64,000 nucleotides of DNA from Bacteroidetes bacterium GWF2_35_48 (GCA_001769125.1 MEOG01000081.1:1-64000); one strand, 5' to 3'; counted from the stretch's first letter, positions 20,535 through 30,848 are shown. Made by a program: numbers and translations. The notes: generated by a model from the letters alone, not told the origin.

Positions 20535-22256
20535 ATGGAAAAAAGATGGGAGCTTAAAATTCCCGCGGATGAAACTAAAGCTGTAGAATTATCAGATGAA
20601 TTAAAAAAACAAAACAGAAACATACCGCTACCCCTTGTGAAAATGCTGCTGCAAAGAGGTATTCAGACGGCAAAAGATGCGATTGCTTTTTTTGAACCGA
20701 AACTGGAAAACCTGCACGACCCTTTTTTAATGAAGGATATGGATAAAGCTGTTGAGCGATTGCAGAAAGCAGTTAAAGCAAAGGAAACAATTATGATTTA
20801 CGGCGATTATGATGTGGACGGTACCACTTCTGTTGCTTTGATGTATTTGTTTCTTTTCAAGCGGCATCCAAATCTGTATTACTACGTACCCGACAGGGAT
20901 GCAGAAGGATATGGTATTTCTGAACGGGGAATTGATTTTGCGGAAGAAAAAAATGTATCGCTGATAATCGCGCTTGACTGCGGAATTAAAGAAATTGAAA
21001 AAGTAAAATACGCTCTGGGAAAAAATATTGAAATGATTATCTGCGATCATCATAATCCCGGCGATAAACTCCCTGAGGCTGCTGCTGTGCTCGATCCTAA
21101 AAGAACAGATTGTCCGTATCCATATAAAGAACTTTCAGGCTGCGGCGTTGGATTCAAATTTCTTCAGGCTTTTTGCATCAGAGAAGATATTCCGCTGCTT
21201 GAAATAGAAGTACTGCTCGACCTTGTCGCAGTAAGCATTGCATCAGACATTGTTCCTATTACCGGCGAAAACAGAATACTTGCTACGCATGGATTAAGAA
21301 AGCTGAATTCCGACCCGATTATTGGACTCAAATCTATTATTAAAACAGCCGGTATTATTAATGAAATTACCATTAATGATATTGTTTTTAAAATAGGTCC
21401 CCGTATAAATGCAGCCGGACGTATTGATTATGGAAGAAAAGCCGTTGAGCTTTTGATATCAAAAAACCCTGTTCAGGCAGATGTTTTCAGCCAGCAGATA
21501 AATGTATTCAATACGACACGCAAAGAGCTTGACAACACGATAACTGTTGAAATTCTGGAAGAAATTCTTGGCAACAAAACATTGCAGGATAAAAAAACAA
21601 CCGTGGTTTACAATGCCGCATGGCATAAAGGAGTTCTGGGAATTGTTGCATCAAGACTTACAGAACATTACTACCGCCCAACGATAGTTCTCACAGAATC
21701 AAATGGCTTTGCAACTGGTTCTGCCCGTTCTGTAGATGGATTTGATTTGTACAGTGCAATTTCTTCCTGTAGCGATCTTCTTGAAAGCTATGGAGGTCAC
21801 ATGTATGCCGCCGGATTAACGCTCAAAGTTGAAAATATTCGTCCGCTTCAGGAACGCTTCGAGGCAAAAGTCTCAGAAATGATAACTCCCGAGCTTTCAA
21901 TTCCTAAAATTGAAATTGACGAGTGCATTCAGTTGGTGGATGTTACAGAGGAGTTTTATTATACACTCAAAATGTTTGAACCATACGGTCCCGAAAATAT
22001 GCGCCCGATTTTTATGTCGGAAAATGTTTCTGACCGTGGTACAGGGAAAAAAGTTGGAGCAGGAAAAGAACACCTGAAACTCGATCTGATGGAAGAAAAT
22101 AACAGGCGTGTATATCCGGCAATAGGATTTCAGCTTGCCAATAAATTTGATATTGTCAGCTACGGTAAAAAGTTTAAAATCTGCTATACTATTGACGAGA
22201 ATGTTTTTATGGGTAAAACAAATATTCAGCTTGTGATTAAAGATATTGCGTCTTGA
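20535..22256 (+). CDS. recJ: Single-stranded-DNA-specific exonuclease RecJ
   Basis: MIYGDYDVDGTTSVALMYLF, IALDCGIKE, ICDHHNPGDKLPEAAAVLDPKR, GPRINAAGRI. Confidence 0.96.
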   Translation: MEKRWELKIPADETKAVELSDELKKQNRNIPLPLVKMLLQRGIQTAKDAIAFFEPKLENLHDPFLMKDMDKAVERLQKAVKAKETIMIYGDYDVDGTTSVALMYLFLFKRHPNLYYYVPDRDAEGYGISERGIDFAEEKNVSLIIALDCGIKEIEKVKYALGKNIEMIICDHHNPGDKLPEAAAVLDPKRTDCPYPYKELSGCGVGFKFLQAFCIREDIPLLEIEVLLDLVAVSIASDIVPITGENRILATHGLRKLNSDPIIGLKSIIKTAGIINEITINDIVFKIGPRINAAGRIDYGRKAVELLISKNPVQADVFSQQINVFNTTRKELDNTITVEILEEILGNKTLQDKKTTVVYNAAWHKGVLGIVASRLTEHYYRPTIVLTESNGFATGSARSVDGFDLYSAISSCSDLLESYGGHMYAAGLTLKVENIRPLQERFEAKVSEMITPELSIPKIEIDECIQLVDVTEEFYYTLKMFEPYGPENMRPIFMSENVSDRGTGKKVGAGKEHLKLDLMEENNRRVYPAIGFQLANKFDIVSYGKKFKICYTIDENVFMGKTNIQLVIKDIAS

Positions 22257-22261
22257 TTTTT

Positions 22262-22291
22262 TTGGGTGGTTTCGACTCCGCTCAACCACCA
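22262..22291. repeat. Palindromic intergenic hairpin with TTTCGACTCCGCTCAA loop
   Basis: gggtggTTTCGACTCCGCTCAAccaccaaaaaa; the same 16-mer sits in a second hairpin between dnaJ and grpE (about 11850-11865). Confidence 0.7.
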
Positions 22292-22320
22292 AAAAAAATA
22301 TAAATCAAAACTATTTAATT

Positions 22321-24114
22321 TTGTACCGCCGTTTTAAAATACATTTTAAGCTATTTCTGAACAGCTTTCATAAATGGAGAATCCGAAATATCGGGAATAA
22401 AACATTCCTTATTATTTCAAGTGGGATTATTGGCGTTGTTGCTGGTCTTGCTGCTGTTCTGCTAAAACAATTGGTTCATTTTGTCCAATGGTTGCTGAAA
22501 TCTAATTTCAATCTTCACGAATCCAATATTTTATTTTTTCTGTACCCGATTCTCGGAATATTAATTTCTGTTTTAATCGTTCAGTTTTTTATTAAAGGTA
22601 AGTACTACAAAGGCATCAGTGCTGTTTTGTTTTCAATATTTAAAAAATCTTCAAAATTAGATACGCATCACACATGGTCGCATTTGCTTACAAGCTCCAT
22701 TACGGTAAGCTTTGGCGGTTCCGTTGGACTGGAGGCTCCTGTTGTTTCAACGGGTTCTGCTATCGGCTCTAATATTGCACGCGTATTGCGATTAGGTTAT
22801 AAAGAGCGCACCTTGCTTCTTGGTTGTGGTGCTGCTGCTGGTATTGCTGCAATTTTTAATTCGCCGATTGCAGGCGTGCTGTTTGCGTATGAGGTGTTAT
22901 TATTTCAGTTTACTGTACCGGCATTCATTCCTCTGTTAATAGCCTCTGCCTCTGCTGCAATTGTTTCTAAACTGCTTTACTCGGGACAATTGTTTTTCCC
23001 TGTTACCGAAGGCTGGGAATTTAATGCAATTCCTTTTTATATTCTTTTGGCTTTAGTATGCGGATTAATTTCCGCATATATAATTCGCATGAATCATAAA
23101 ATCGAAGAATTTTTTAAAACAAGGAAAAACATTTATGTAAAAATTTTATCAGGTGGAATAACGCTTGGGATGTTGATTTTTATTTTTCCTCCCCTTTTCG
23201 GAGAAGGTTATGGAACTATTGTAAACCTACTCAACGGCGCATATACAAAAATATTAGAACACAGTCTTTTTTATGATTTTGGAAGCAATCCGGCATTCAT
23301 TCTTATTTTTGTTTTTGTAATTATTTTAGTGAAAATTTTTGCTACAGCGGCAACGATTGGATCGGGCGGTAATGGCGGTATTTTTGCTCCCTCTTTGTTT
23401 ACAGGGGCTTTAACAGGTTTTGGTTTTGCTTTTCTCATCAACACAACAGGGCTGATGAATTTGAACATCTCCAATTTTATTGTTGTTGGAATGGCAGGTA
23501 TTTTAAGCGGGGTTATTCATATTCCTTTAACAGCAATATTTTTAATTGCCGAAATTACCAGTGGGTACGTGCTTTTTGTCCCTCTAATGATTGTGTCTGC
23601 GCTTTCTTTTTTTATTTCAAAATATTTTGAGCCTTACTCCGTGTACACTAAAATTCTCGCGGAAAAAGGCATTGTGCGTACCAATGATAAAGAAGATACA
23701 CTCATAAGCCACATGAATCTGGAGGAATTAATAGAGTCGGATTTTGTAATTTTAAAATACTACGATAAGTTTCAGATTTTGCTGAATGCAATTTCTCACT
23801 CGAAACGAAATATTTTTCCGGTAACAGACGATAAGGGAACGCTCGTTGGCATTGTCAGACTTGACGATGTGCGTGAGATGATGTTTGAAACAAAGCTTTA
23901 CGACAAAGTTCCTGTTGAAGAAATTATGTCGGAAGTACAGGATGTAATACACAAAAGCGATAATATCCGTGATGTATTGGTAAAATTTCAACGCACGGAA
24001 ACCTGGAATCTGCCGGTAGTAGAAGAAGGAACGTATATTGGCTTTGTCTCAAAATCCCGCCTGCTCGACGATTACAGAACTTTGTTTGTTAGCTCGTCTA
24101 AGGAGTTGATATAG
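22321..24114 (+). CDS. ClC-family chloride channel/antiporter with C-terminal CBS domains
   Basis: GGSVGLEAPVVSTGSAIGS, GCGAAAGIAAIFNSPIAGVLFA, GSGGNGGIFAPSLF; CBS region. The track start at 22246 lies in recJ and the hairpin; TTG at 22321 is one plausible start. Confidence 0.9.
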   Translation: MYRRFKIHFKLFLNSFHKWRIRNIGNKTFLIISSGIIGVVAGLAAVLLKQLVHFVQWLLKSNFNLHESNILFFLYPILGILISVLIVQFFIKGKYYKGISAVLFSIFKKSSKLDTHHTWSHLLTSSITVSFGGSVGLEAPVVSTGSAIGSNIARVLRLGYKERTLLLGCGAAAGIAAIFNSPIAGVLFAYEVLLFQFTVPAFIPLLIASASAAIVSKLLYSGQLFFPVTEGWEFNAIPFYILLALVCGLISAYIIRMNHKIEEFFKTRKNIYVKILSGGITLGMLIFIFPPLFGEGYGTIVNLLNGAYTKILEHSLFYDFGSNPAFILIFVFVIILVKIFATAATIGSGGNGGIFAPSLFTGALTGFGFAFLINTTGLMNLNISNFIVVGMAGILSGVIHIPLTAIFLIAEITSGYVLFVPLMIVSALSFFISKYFEPYSVYTKILAEKGIVRTNDKEDTLISHMNLEELIESDFVILKYYDKFQILLNAISHSKRNIFPVTDDKGTLVGIVRLDDVREMMFETKLYDKVPVEEIMSEVQDVIHKSDNIRDVLVKFQRTETWNLPVVEEGTYIGFVSKSRLLDDYRTLFVSSSKELI

Positions 24115-24249
24115 GTTTGCTGGCAATAAAAGTTTATCTTTTAATTCATTTGGAGCAAATTTTTTGTTAAATTTGTAATTATTATTTTGTTGCTACAGCT
24201 ACAGACATTGAAGTAATAAAAAGCAAACCTTTTTTAAAATTTGAATTAA

Positions 24250-24465
24250 ATGACACAATATCTATCATATCAGGGAATTTATGAAAATGGACTGATTCGG
24301 CTTTTAACCCAGATAAAAACATTAAGGAATAAATCAAAAGTGACCGTTTTGATTCCAGTTGAAACTGCTTCAGGAATTGAAATTAATGAATTTATGAAAA
24401 AAGGAAATATTTGTTCTGTAGGAGGCGATTCTGTAACTGAAACCGAAGATTACGACAATGAATAA
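24250..24465 (+). CDS. Small antitoxin-like protein (AF2212/DUF104-like)
   Basis: MTQYLSYQGIYENGLIRLLTQIKTLRNKSKVTVLIPVE resembles the antitoxin family that pairs with PIN toxins. Confidence 0.55.
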   Translation: MTQYLSYQGIYENGLIRLLTQIKTLRNKSKVTVLIPVETASGIEINEFMKKGNICSVGGDSVTETEDYDNE

Positions 24466-24493
24466 TATTCTCATAGACACGATCTATTACTGA
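24458..24493 (+). pseudogene. Possible PIN-toxin N-terminal remnant
   Basis: ATG overlaps the antitoxin stop; MNNILIDT* -like start of a PIN domain, stop after 11 codons (MNNILIDTIYY*). Confidence 0.4.
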
Positions 24494-24612
24494 GTTTACA
24501 GCTATGTAATGCAACATGAGCAAAAAGATAATACCATTGTGGAAGAGATAGAATTTTGTTAATCAATATTATTTTCGTTAATTTTGTATAATCAATAAAA
24601 AAAAAGCTTAAA

Positions 24613-24810
24613 ATGGAAAGTATTGTAATAGATATAAGAAACGAAAAAGACAAGTTTTTGTTTTTAGCTCTTGCTGAGAGATTAAAGCTCAGGTCGAAAA
24701 TATTTACTGATGAAGAAAAAGAAGAAATTGGCTTAATCAAAGCCATGAAAGAAGGGAAAAATTCAGGTAAAGCAGACGAGGTTGAAATAATGAAATCTTT
24801 AGATAAATAG
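24613..24810 (+). CDS. Small antitoxin-like protein preceding a RelE-like ORF
   Basis: MESIVIDIRNEKDKFLFLALAERLKLRSKIFTDEEKEEIGLIKAMKEG; overlaps the next ORF. Confidence 0.6.
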   Translation: MESIVIDIRNEKDKFLFLALAERLKLRSKIFTDEEKEEIGLIKAMKEGKNSGKADEVEIMKSLDK

Positions 24811-25073
24811 TTGTAGAATATACAAAAAGATTTCTAAAAGATATTGACGCCATTGATAATCGTTCTCTGGCTTTAGATGTAAAAGAAGCTATTAATGACG
24901 CAAAATCAGTAAATTCTATTAAAGATTTGAAGAGTACAAAAAAAATGAAGGGGGAGAAAAATGCTTTCAGAATTAAAATCGGAGATTACAGATTAGGTTT
25001 TTATCTGGAAGCAGATACAATTTTAATGTCACGCTTCCTTCATAGAAAGGAAATCTACAGGTATTTCCCTTGA
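24807..25073 (+). CDS. RelE/ParE-like toxin ORF lacking a canonical start codon (possibly a pseudogene)
   Basis: Uninterrupted frame (ATA)VVEYTKRFLKDIDAIDNRSLALDVKEAINDAKS...KMKGEKNAFRIKIGDYRLGFYLEADTILMSRFLHRKEIYRYFP*; not in the ORF track because codon 1 is ATA. Confidence 0.65.
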   Translation: MVVEYTKRFLKDIDAIDNRSLALDVKEAINDAKSVNSIKDLKSTKKMKGEKNAFRIKIGDYRLGFYLEADTILMSRFLHRKEIYRYFP

Positions 25074-25111
25074 TTTTATAATTAGTTTCGTTAACCCAAA
25101 AAAATAACATA

Positions 25112-25177
25112 AAGCACATTCTTTCTTTTGATGCAGATTTCAACAGTATTGAGGGCATCAAACGTATTTATAACTAA
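25112..25177 (+). pseudogene. PIN-domain toxin C-terminal remnant
   Basis: KHILSFDADFNSIEGIKRIYN* matches the usual ending of VapC-type PIN proteins; no complete ORF around it. Confidence 0.45.
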
Positions 25178-25202
25178 GCAAGATCTCCCACATCTTACAT
25201 GC

Positions 25203-26375
25203 TTATTTCTCATAAAACGTCCTGATAAAAACATCCACTGCATCACACAGCTTATCAATATCTGCATTATTGTTGAATATATTTACAGAAACGCGTATAT
25301 GTCCCAGTCGCAGTGAAGTGTATATTCCACGGTGTTCAAGATATTTAATACATTCTTCCGGAGGTAGCTCTTCAAGGTCGAAGCAGACAATTGCAGAACG
25401 CTCTTCATTACTATTAACCGGCGATATAATTTTTACCGGAAGCGAAGATAGTTTTTCAATTAAATAATCTGTAAGTTCCGTAATTCTATTCCTGATTTCT
25501 TCAAACCCAATGCCTGAAAGATAATTGAACGCTACTCCGGCTGCAAGAATTCCTTGCAAATTATAGGTTCCTGTAAAGTAGCGGTCTGCCGAATCGTAAA
25601 GAGAAAATTCTTTTCCTTTTCCTGTGTAAAACCATTCGTTTTCCTGAGGTTGAACCGAAAGCCATCCGGCAATGGGTGAAGGAAAGGTTTTTCTGAATGT
25701 TTCAGAAGTATAAAATAATGTTCCGATATGACCTGTAAAGCCCCATTTGTGCATCGAGCAGGTAAAAACATCAATATTCATTTTTTCAACATCAACAGGA
25801 TAAAGAGGAAAAGCCTGTGTACCATTTACAATAAATAAAATATTTCGTTTTTTCAACTCTGTGCCGAGGGTTTCAATATCCTGCCTAAATCCGCTTGCAT
25901 ATTGGGTATACGAAGTAACAAGGGCTTTTGTGTCATTATCTATTAAGGAAAGAATTTTATCTATCGGGTATCCGTGGTTTTCATGAGAAACATATTTCAT
26001 GGTGATGCCCTGATATTCGAAAGGAACAGAATTCGAGGGAAATTCTTCTTCCATGGACACGATATTAAAAGGAGTCTGATATTTGTTTTTCCATGAAAGA
26101 GCAAGAATAGACATTGCCAGACTGTTGTTCCATGAAAAGCCCACATCGTTCACATCTGCATTGATGAGGCCTGCAATTTTTTTTCTTACTTCATACGCTT
26201 CGCTGAAATCTTTTTGAAAAAAAGCATCGCCGAACTGGTTCAACTTGCGATATTCTTCCATGATTTTTCTGAGTACTACATTTGGCAGTGGCGACATTCC
26301 CGCGCTTTGAAAATAAGTAATGTTTTCAGCAACAGGAAAATCCTGTCGAATTTTAGTCCAGTCTGTGGTTGCCAT
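25203..26375 (-). CDS. Class V aminotransferase-fold (cysteine desulfurase-like) PLP enzyme
   Basis: YFQSAGMSPLPNVVLRKIMEEY, NGTQAFPLYPVDVEKMNIDVFTCSMHKWGFTGHIGTLF. Confidence 0.85.
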   Translation of the reverse strand: MATTDWTKIRQDFPVAENITYFQSAGMSPLPNVVLRKIMEEYRKLNQFGDAFFQKDFSEAYEVRKKIAGLINADVNDVGFSWNNSLAMSILALSWKNKYQTPFNIVSMEEEFPSNSVPFEYQGITMKYVSHENHGYPIDKILSLIDNDTKALVTSYTQYASGFRQDIETLGTELKKRNILFIVNGTQAFPLYPVDVEKMNIDVFTCSMHKWGFTGHIGTLFYTSETFRKTFPSPIAGWLSVQPQENEWFYTGKGKEFSLYDSADRYFTGTYNLQGILAAGVAFNYLSGIGFEEIRNRITELTDYLIEKLSSLPVKIISPVNSNEERSAIVCFDLEELPPEECIKYLEHRGIYTSLRLGHIRVSVNIFNNNADIDKLCDAVDVFIRTFYEK

Positions 26376-26621
26376 GATTTATTGTTTTTAAATCAACAAA
26401 ATTTTATTCAATATAATTGGATTTAGGATCTGCCTGCTTGACGCAGCTTGCCTGATGCAAGCAGGTCTGGCAGGTTTAGAATCAGGATTTAGGATAAAAG
26501 TTTACCGGAAAGTTCTTAATCCTACTCTTACTTCTTAATCCTTAATCTATTTCCTCCCCCGCAAACCTGTGAGGAACCAGCACACGGGCTTACCCTCAAA
26601 ACCTCACAGGTTTGGCTTGCC

Positions 26622-27758
26622 TTACACTGCGTAAATTCCCATTGCCCGCTCCATGCAATCCCAAAGATTATTCGCTGTAGTGTCCCAGGTAAATTTTTCT
26701 CTGTGAAGGCTTCCGTAACTAACCATTCTATTTCTGAAAGATGGTATTTTATGCAGCGTAGACATAGCCTGTTTAATAGAATCAACAGAAAAAGGATCGA
26801 CAAGAAGCGCAGAATCTCCCGCAACTTCTGGCATGGATGTAACATTGGCGGTTATTACCGGGACATCGCATTTCATGGCTTCAACAATGGGTATTCCGAA
26901 TCCTTCAAAGTAAGGAACAAAAACAAGGGCAAAAGCAGCTCCGGCAACAAGCGCCAGTTCATCGGGTTCAAGCCTTCCTGTAAAAATCACATCTTCTTTA
27001 TGGGTCATAGCCTTCAATGTGTCATCAATTGGCTTTGTTTTAAACATGGATGTTCCGACAATTACCATTTTTTTATCAGCGCCGGTTGATTTTTTGAATT
27101 CATCAAAAGCCTGCAGCATACGGCAAATATTTTTTCTCGGATGCAGTGCTCCAACAAAGTAGAAATAATCTTTCCCCTGTGTATATTTTTCTTTAACTGC
27201 AAAAATTTCGTTATCCTCTAAAGGTTTAAATATTTCATTAACCCCATTGTATACTACATCAATTTTTTCAGGAGCAATGTGGAAATTTTCAATGATATCG
27301 ACTTTAGAATATTCAGAAACGGTTGCAATGCGTTTTGCTTTTTTGGCGTATTTTGGAAAATATTTATTATAAAACTTACTTGTCAGAAAGGGAAGATCTT
27401 TTGGGTAATGCAGAAAATTAATATCGTGAATTACATCAATGGAAGGGACATCTGTTGAAAGAGATAAAAATCCGTCTGTAGATAAAAAATAATCTGCTTT
27501 ATGTTTTTTCAGTATTTCAGGAATAACTTTTTCAAACCACCAGTAATATAAAAATGGGTGTCTTGCTTGCGGACCGGCAACGATTGGAATGATATTATTG
27601 GAGAAAATAAATTCATCAGAATAATTCCTGTCAAAAATAAAAAGGAACTGATGTTCGCTATGCCTTTGTGTAATTCGCTTTAATGCCTCATAGGTAAACC
27701 ATCCGATGCCTTCCAGCTTGTTGGCTAATAATAATCGTGTATTTACTGCTATTTTCAT
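26622..27758 (-). CDS. Glycosyltransferase family 1/4 protein
   Basis: FYFVGALHPRKNICRMLQAFDEF, VPYFEGFGIPIVEAMKCDVPVITANVTSMPEVAGDSALLVDPF. Confidence 0.9.
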   Translation of the reverse strand: MKIAVNTRLLLANKLEGIGWFTYEALKRITQRHSEHQFLFIFDRNYSDEFIFSNNIIPIVAGPQARHPFLYYWWFEKVIPEILKKHKADYFLSTDGFLSLSTDVPSIDVIHDINFLHYPKDLPFLTSKFYNKYFPKYAKKAKRIATVSEYSKVDIIENFHIAPEKIDVVYNGVNEIFKPLEDNEIFAVKEKYTQGKDYFYFVGALHPRKNICRMLQAFDEFKKSTGADKKMVIVGTSMFKTKPIDDTLKAMTHKEDVIFTGRLEPDELALVAGAAFALVFVPYFEGFGIPIVEAMKCDVPVITANVTSMPEVAGDSALLVDPFSVDSIKQAMSTLHKIPSFRNRMVSYGSLHREKFTWDTTANNLWDCMERAMGIYAV

Positions 27759-27896
27759 TTTTTAAATTTTTAAAGTCCGAAGTCTACAGTCAAAATACGA
27801 TAGAAATACGATAGAAATTCAATAGGAATACAATTGTACAACTATCGTCCATCTACCGAATATCTATCGTTGCACTATTGTACATCTTCAAATTTA

Positions 27897-29015
27897 TCAT
27901 TTATTAAGCACCATTACTTTCTCTCTTACCTCAATTTCAAAAACAAAAGGCCACCATTTTCCTGTAACAAAAATACTATTATTTTGTTCATTCCACGCAA
28001 TGCCGTTCAGCACATCTATTTTGCCTTTCACATCTTTCGGATCGAGAATACCTTTCAAATCTATTTTCTTTGTAACCTTTCCGTTTTCCGGGTCAATAGC
28101 AATGATAAAATCTTCCTGATACACATTTGCCCATATTTCGCCTTTGATATACTCCAACTCATTCAAGTACAAAATTTGTCCATAATAATCGCACACTTCA
28201 AGAGTTCCTATTTGTGTATATGTATCCGGATCTAGAAAATAAAGTCTGGCTGATCCATCGCTCATTATGAGTTTTTTTCCGTCTGATGTTATTCCCCAAC
28301 CTTCGGTTGAATAATTGAATTTCCCGATTTGTTTAAAACTTTCTTTATCGTAAACAAAGGCTAAGTTTGATCGCCATGTTAGTTGTATTATTTTATCTTT
28401 ATAAACTGTAATTCCTTCGCCAAATATTTCACTTGCCAGATTAACACTTTTAATAATTTCCCCGGTCTGAATTTTAACTTTTCTGAGAGAAGATGTTCCA
28501 TATTCGCCGGTACCTTCATAAAAATATCCCTTATCAAAAAAAAGACCCTGAGTATAAGCAACAACATCATGCGGATATTTTTTTTTCAACAAATACGTGT
28601 ATTCATCTGGTTTTTTATCAGAAAGGACAAGGAATGAACTTTCGCAGTTTTGTTTTTTACCATCAGGCATAAATGCGGTTGCAATAAGTTTTTGTCTTCC
28701 TGTTTTTATGCTTGTTTCGCTTGTTTTCCACTCGTGGGAGTAAGGTGCGTTTGAAAAGATCGTAATAATTTTTCCATAATAGGAAATACTTATAGAGTCA
28801 GGTTTTACTGCATTATCAATTTGTTCAAGCGAAATTATTATTTTATCATTAATACGGTATTTTGTTTCAGAATCCGGAGATATGAATTTTATAACAGACC
28901 TGCTTTCTGCCTGTAATTTTTGAGTGTTGTCTGTATTATTTTTTTTTGTTTCTGAATTTTCGCAGGAAATGCAGAAAACGGAAATACAAAAAAAAAGTAT
29001 TAAAAATGGTTTCAT
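27897..29015 (-). CDS. Glutaminyl-peptide cyclotransferase-like lipoprotein
   Basis: KPFLILFFCISVFCISCENS lipobox; YTQGLFFDKGYFYEGTGEYGTSSLRKV, LNGIAWNEQNNSIFVTGKWWPFVFEI. Start chosen at the lipoprotein Met. Confidence 0.88.
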   Translation of the reverse strand: MKPFLILFFCISVFCISCENSETKKNNTDNTQKLQAESRSVIKFISPDSETKYRINDKIIISLEQIDNAVKPDSISISYYGKIITIFSNAPYSHEWKTSETSIKTGRQKLIATAFMPDGKKQNCESSFLVLSDKKPDEYTYLLKKKYPHDVVAYTQGLFFDKGYFYEGTGEYGTSSLRKVKIQTGEIIKSVNLASEIFGEGITVYKDKIIQLTWRSNLAFVYDKESFKQIGKFNYSTEGWGITSDGKKLIMSDGSARLYFLDPDTYTQIGTLEVCDYYGQILYLNELEYIKGEIWANVYQEDFIIAIDPENGKVTKKIDLKGILDPKDVKGKIDVLNGIAWNEQNNSIFVTGKWWPFVFEIEVREKVMVLNK

Positions 29016-29025
29016 ACACAATGGG

Positions 29026-29544
29026 TTAAAAATACTGGCGCACTTCATTTTTAAGAAATTCAATAGCAACTGTTGCCGGAGTTTTATTTGCCTGCATAAT
29101 AAATTCAAGAATTGCTTTTCCGAGCTCGTATGAAGGCGCATCGGGTTCAACCTTATCTGCTGCCATGTTAATAATTTTCACGGTATTTTCTTTTGCGCTT
29201 TTTATTACTTCCCAGGCCTGATTTGAAACATAAACCTGTTGTGAAAGATTGTGCTCAAATTCTGCACGGATAAGGCTGAGCATATCCTGCTGGAGTTTTT
29301 TTGCAGTCATTGAAGGGTGTTGAATACGAAGAATCATTGAGTCGGGCTGAATGCGCTCAAGAAACATCACAAGTCTTTCGTAAGCCGTTAATCGTAATGG
29401 TGTTACGAGTTTTTGATTCGAGGAACGCATATCCATTCTTCTTTTATTCTGCTCATTGTCAAAAAAGGCTTTCATTGCAAAATAGGATGCAAGAAGCACA
29501 ACAACCGAAGGGAGAATGTATTTTAAAATTTCAAGCAAAGCCAT
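29026..29544 (-). CDS. Conserved hypothetical protein with N-terminal TM segment
   Basis: LEILKYILPSVVVLLASYFAMKAFFDNEQNKRRMDMR... Confidence 0.6.
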   Translation of the reverse strand: MALLEILKYILPSVVVLLASYFAMKAFFDNEQNKRRMDMRSSNQKLVTPLRLTAYERLVMFLERIQPDSMILRIQHPSMTAKKLQQDMLSLIRAEFEHNLSQQVYVSNQAWEVIKSAKENTVKIINMAADKVEPDAPSYELGKAILEFIMQANKTPATVAIEFLKNEVRQYF

Positions 29545-29654
29545 AATTTCAACGATTTAATAATTGTTATAAACAAAAAATAGTTAAAAATTTTATTTGC
29601 AAGATTAAAAAAAATATAAATACTTTGATGTTTTTAAACCAAAATTGTTTTAAG

Positions 29655-30848
29655 ATGCATGAAATAGCTGAAAGATTGCAGCGCCTGTCTGCTTCACAAA
29701 CACTTGCCATGGCTCAAAAAAGCCGTGAATTAAAGGCTTCAGGAATAGATGTTATAAATCTTTGCATAGGGGAACCTGACTTTAATACCCCTGATCACAT
29801 AAAAGAGGCTGCAAAAAAAGCCATTGATGATAATTTCTCATTTTATTCTCCGGTTCAGGGATACGATGACTTGATTCAGGCTGTTTGCGCCAAACTAAAA
29901 AGAGAAAATAATCTCAATTACAAGCCAGAAAACATTTGCGTTTCAAACGGTGCGAAACAGTGTATAGCAAATGTTATTCTGAGTCTCGTAAATTACGATG
30001 ATGAGGTAATTATTCCAACTCCTTATTGGGTAAGCTATATTGAGTTGGTAAAACTGGCTCGCGGTATTAATGTTTTGGTTGAAGCAGGAATTGACCAAGA
30101 TTTTAAAGTTACACCTGAACAAATTGAGAAGGCAATCACGCCACGAACAAAATTATTTCTTTTCAGTTCGCCAAGTAATCCAACCGGAGCAGCTTATACA
30201 AAAGAGGAATTAAAAGCCATTGCCGAAGTTTTTGCCCGTCACGAACAGGTACTGATTATTTCAGATGAAATTTATGAACATATAAATTTTAATGGAGCGC
30301 ACGAAAGTATTGCTCAGTTTGATTTTATTAAAGATCGTGTTATTTTAATCAATGGTGTTTCTAAAGGTTATGCAATGACAGGATGGAGAATCGGGTATGT
30401 TGCTGCTCCTTTGTGGATAATTAAAGCATTGATAAAATTACAGGGACAATACACTTCCGGTCCCAGCTCTATTGCCCAGAAAGCGTCTGTTGCTGCATTA
30501 AATACCGATTATTCACTGCTGAAAGGAATGCGCGATAAATTTCATGAAAGAAGAGATTTGGTAGTTAAACTTATGAATGAGATACCCGGATTGCGCTGCA
30601 ATGTTCCTGATGGAGCGTTTTATGTATTTCCGGAAGCCTCCCACTACTTTCATAAAACAAATGGAACGTCAATGATAAAGAACGACGACGATCTGGCAAT
30701 GTACCTTTTAAATAAAGCGCATGTTGCCGTTATGGGGGGAACTGCATTTGGCGCACCCGGCTACATACGTCTGTCTTATGCTACTTCTGAAGAAAATTTA
30801 ATTGAAGCTATGAAGCGTATTAAAAGTGCGCTTTCTTTACTAAGATAA
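29655..30848 (+). CDS. Aspartate aminotransferase-type PLP enzyme
   Basis: INLCIGEPDFNTPDHIKEAAKKAI, SSPSNPTGAAYTKEEL, NGVSKGYAMTGWRIGYVAAP. Confidence 0.93.
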   Translation: MHEIAERLQRLSASQTLAMAQKSRELKASGIDVINLCIGEPDFNTPDHIKEAAKKAIDDNFSFYSPVQGYDDLIQAVCAKLKRENNLNYKPENICVSNGAKQCIANVILSLVNYDDEVIIPTPYWVSYIELVKLARGINVLVEAGIDQDFKVTPEQIEKAITPRTKLFLFSSPSNPTGAAYTKEELKAIAEVFARHEQVLIISDEIYEHINFNGAHESIAQFDFIKDRVILINGVSKGYAMTGWRIGYVAAPLWIIKALIKLQGQYTSGPSSIAQKASVAALNTDYSLLKGMRDKFHERRDLVVKLMNEIPGLRCNVPDGAFYVFPEASHYFHKTNGTSMIKNDDDLAMYLLNKAHVAVMGGTAFGAPGYIRLSYATSEENLIEAMKRIKSALSLLR

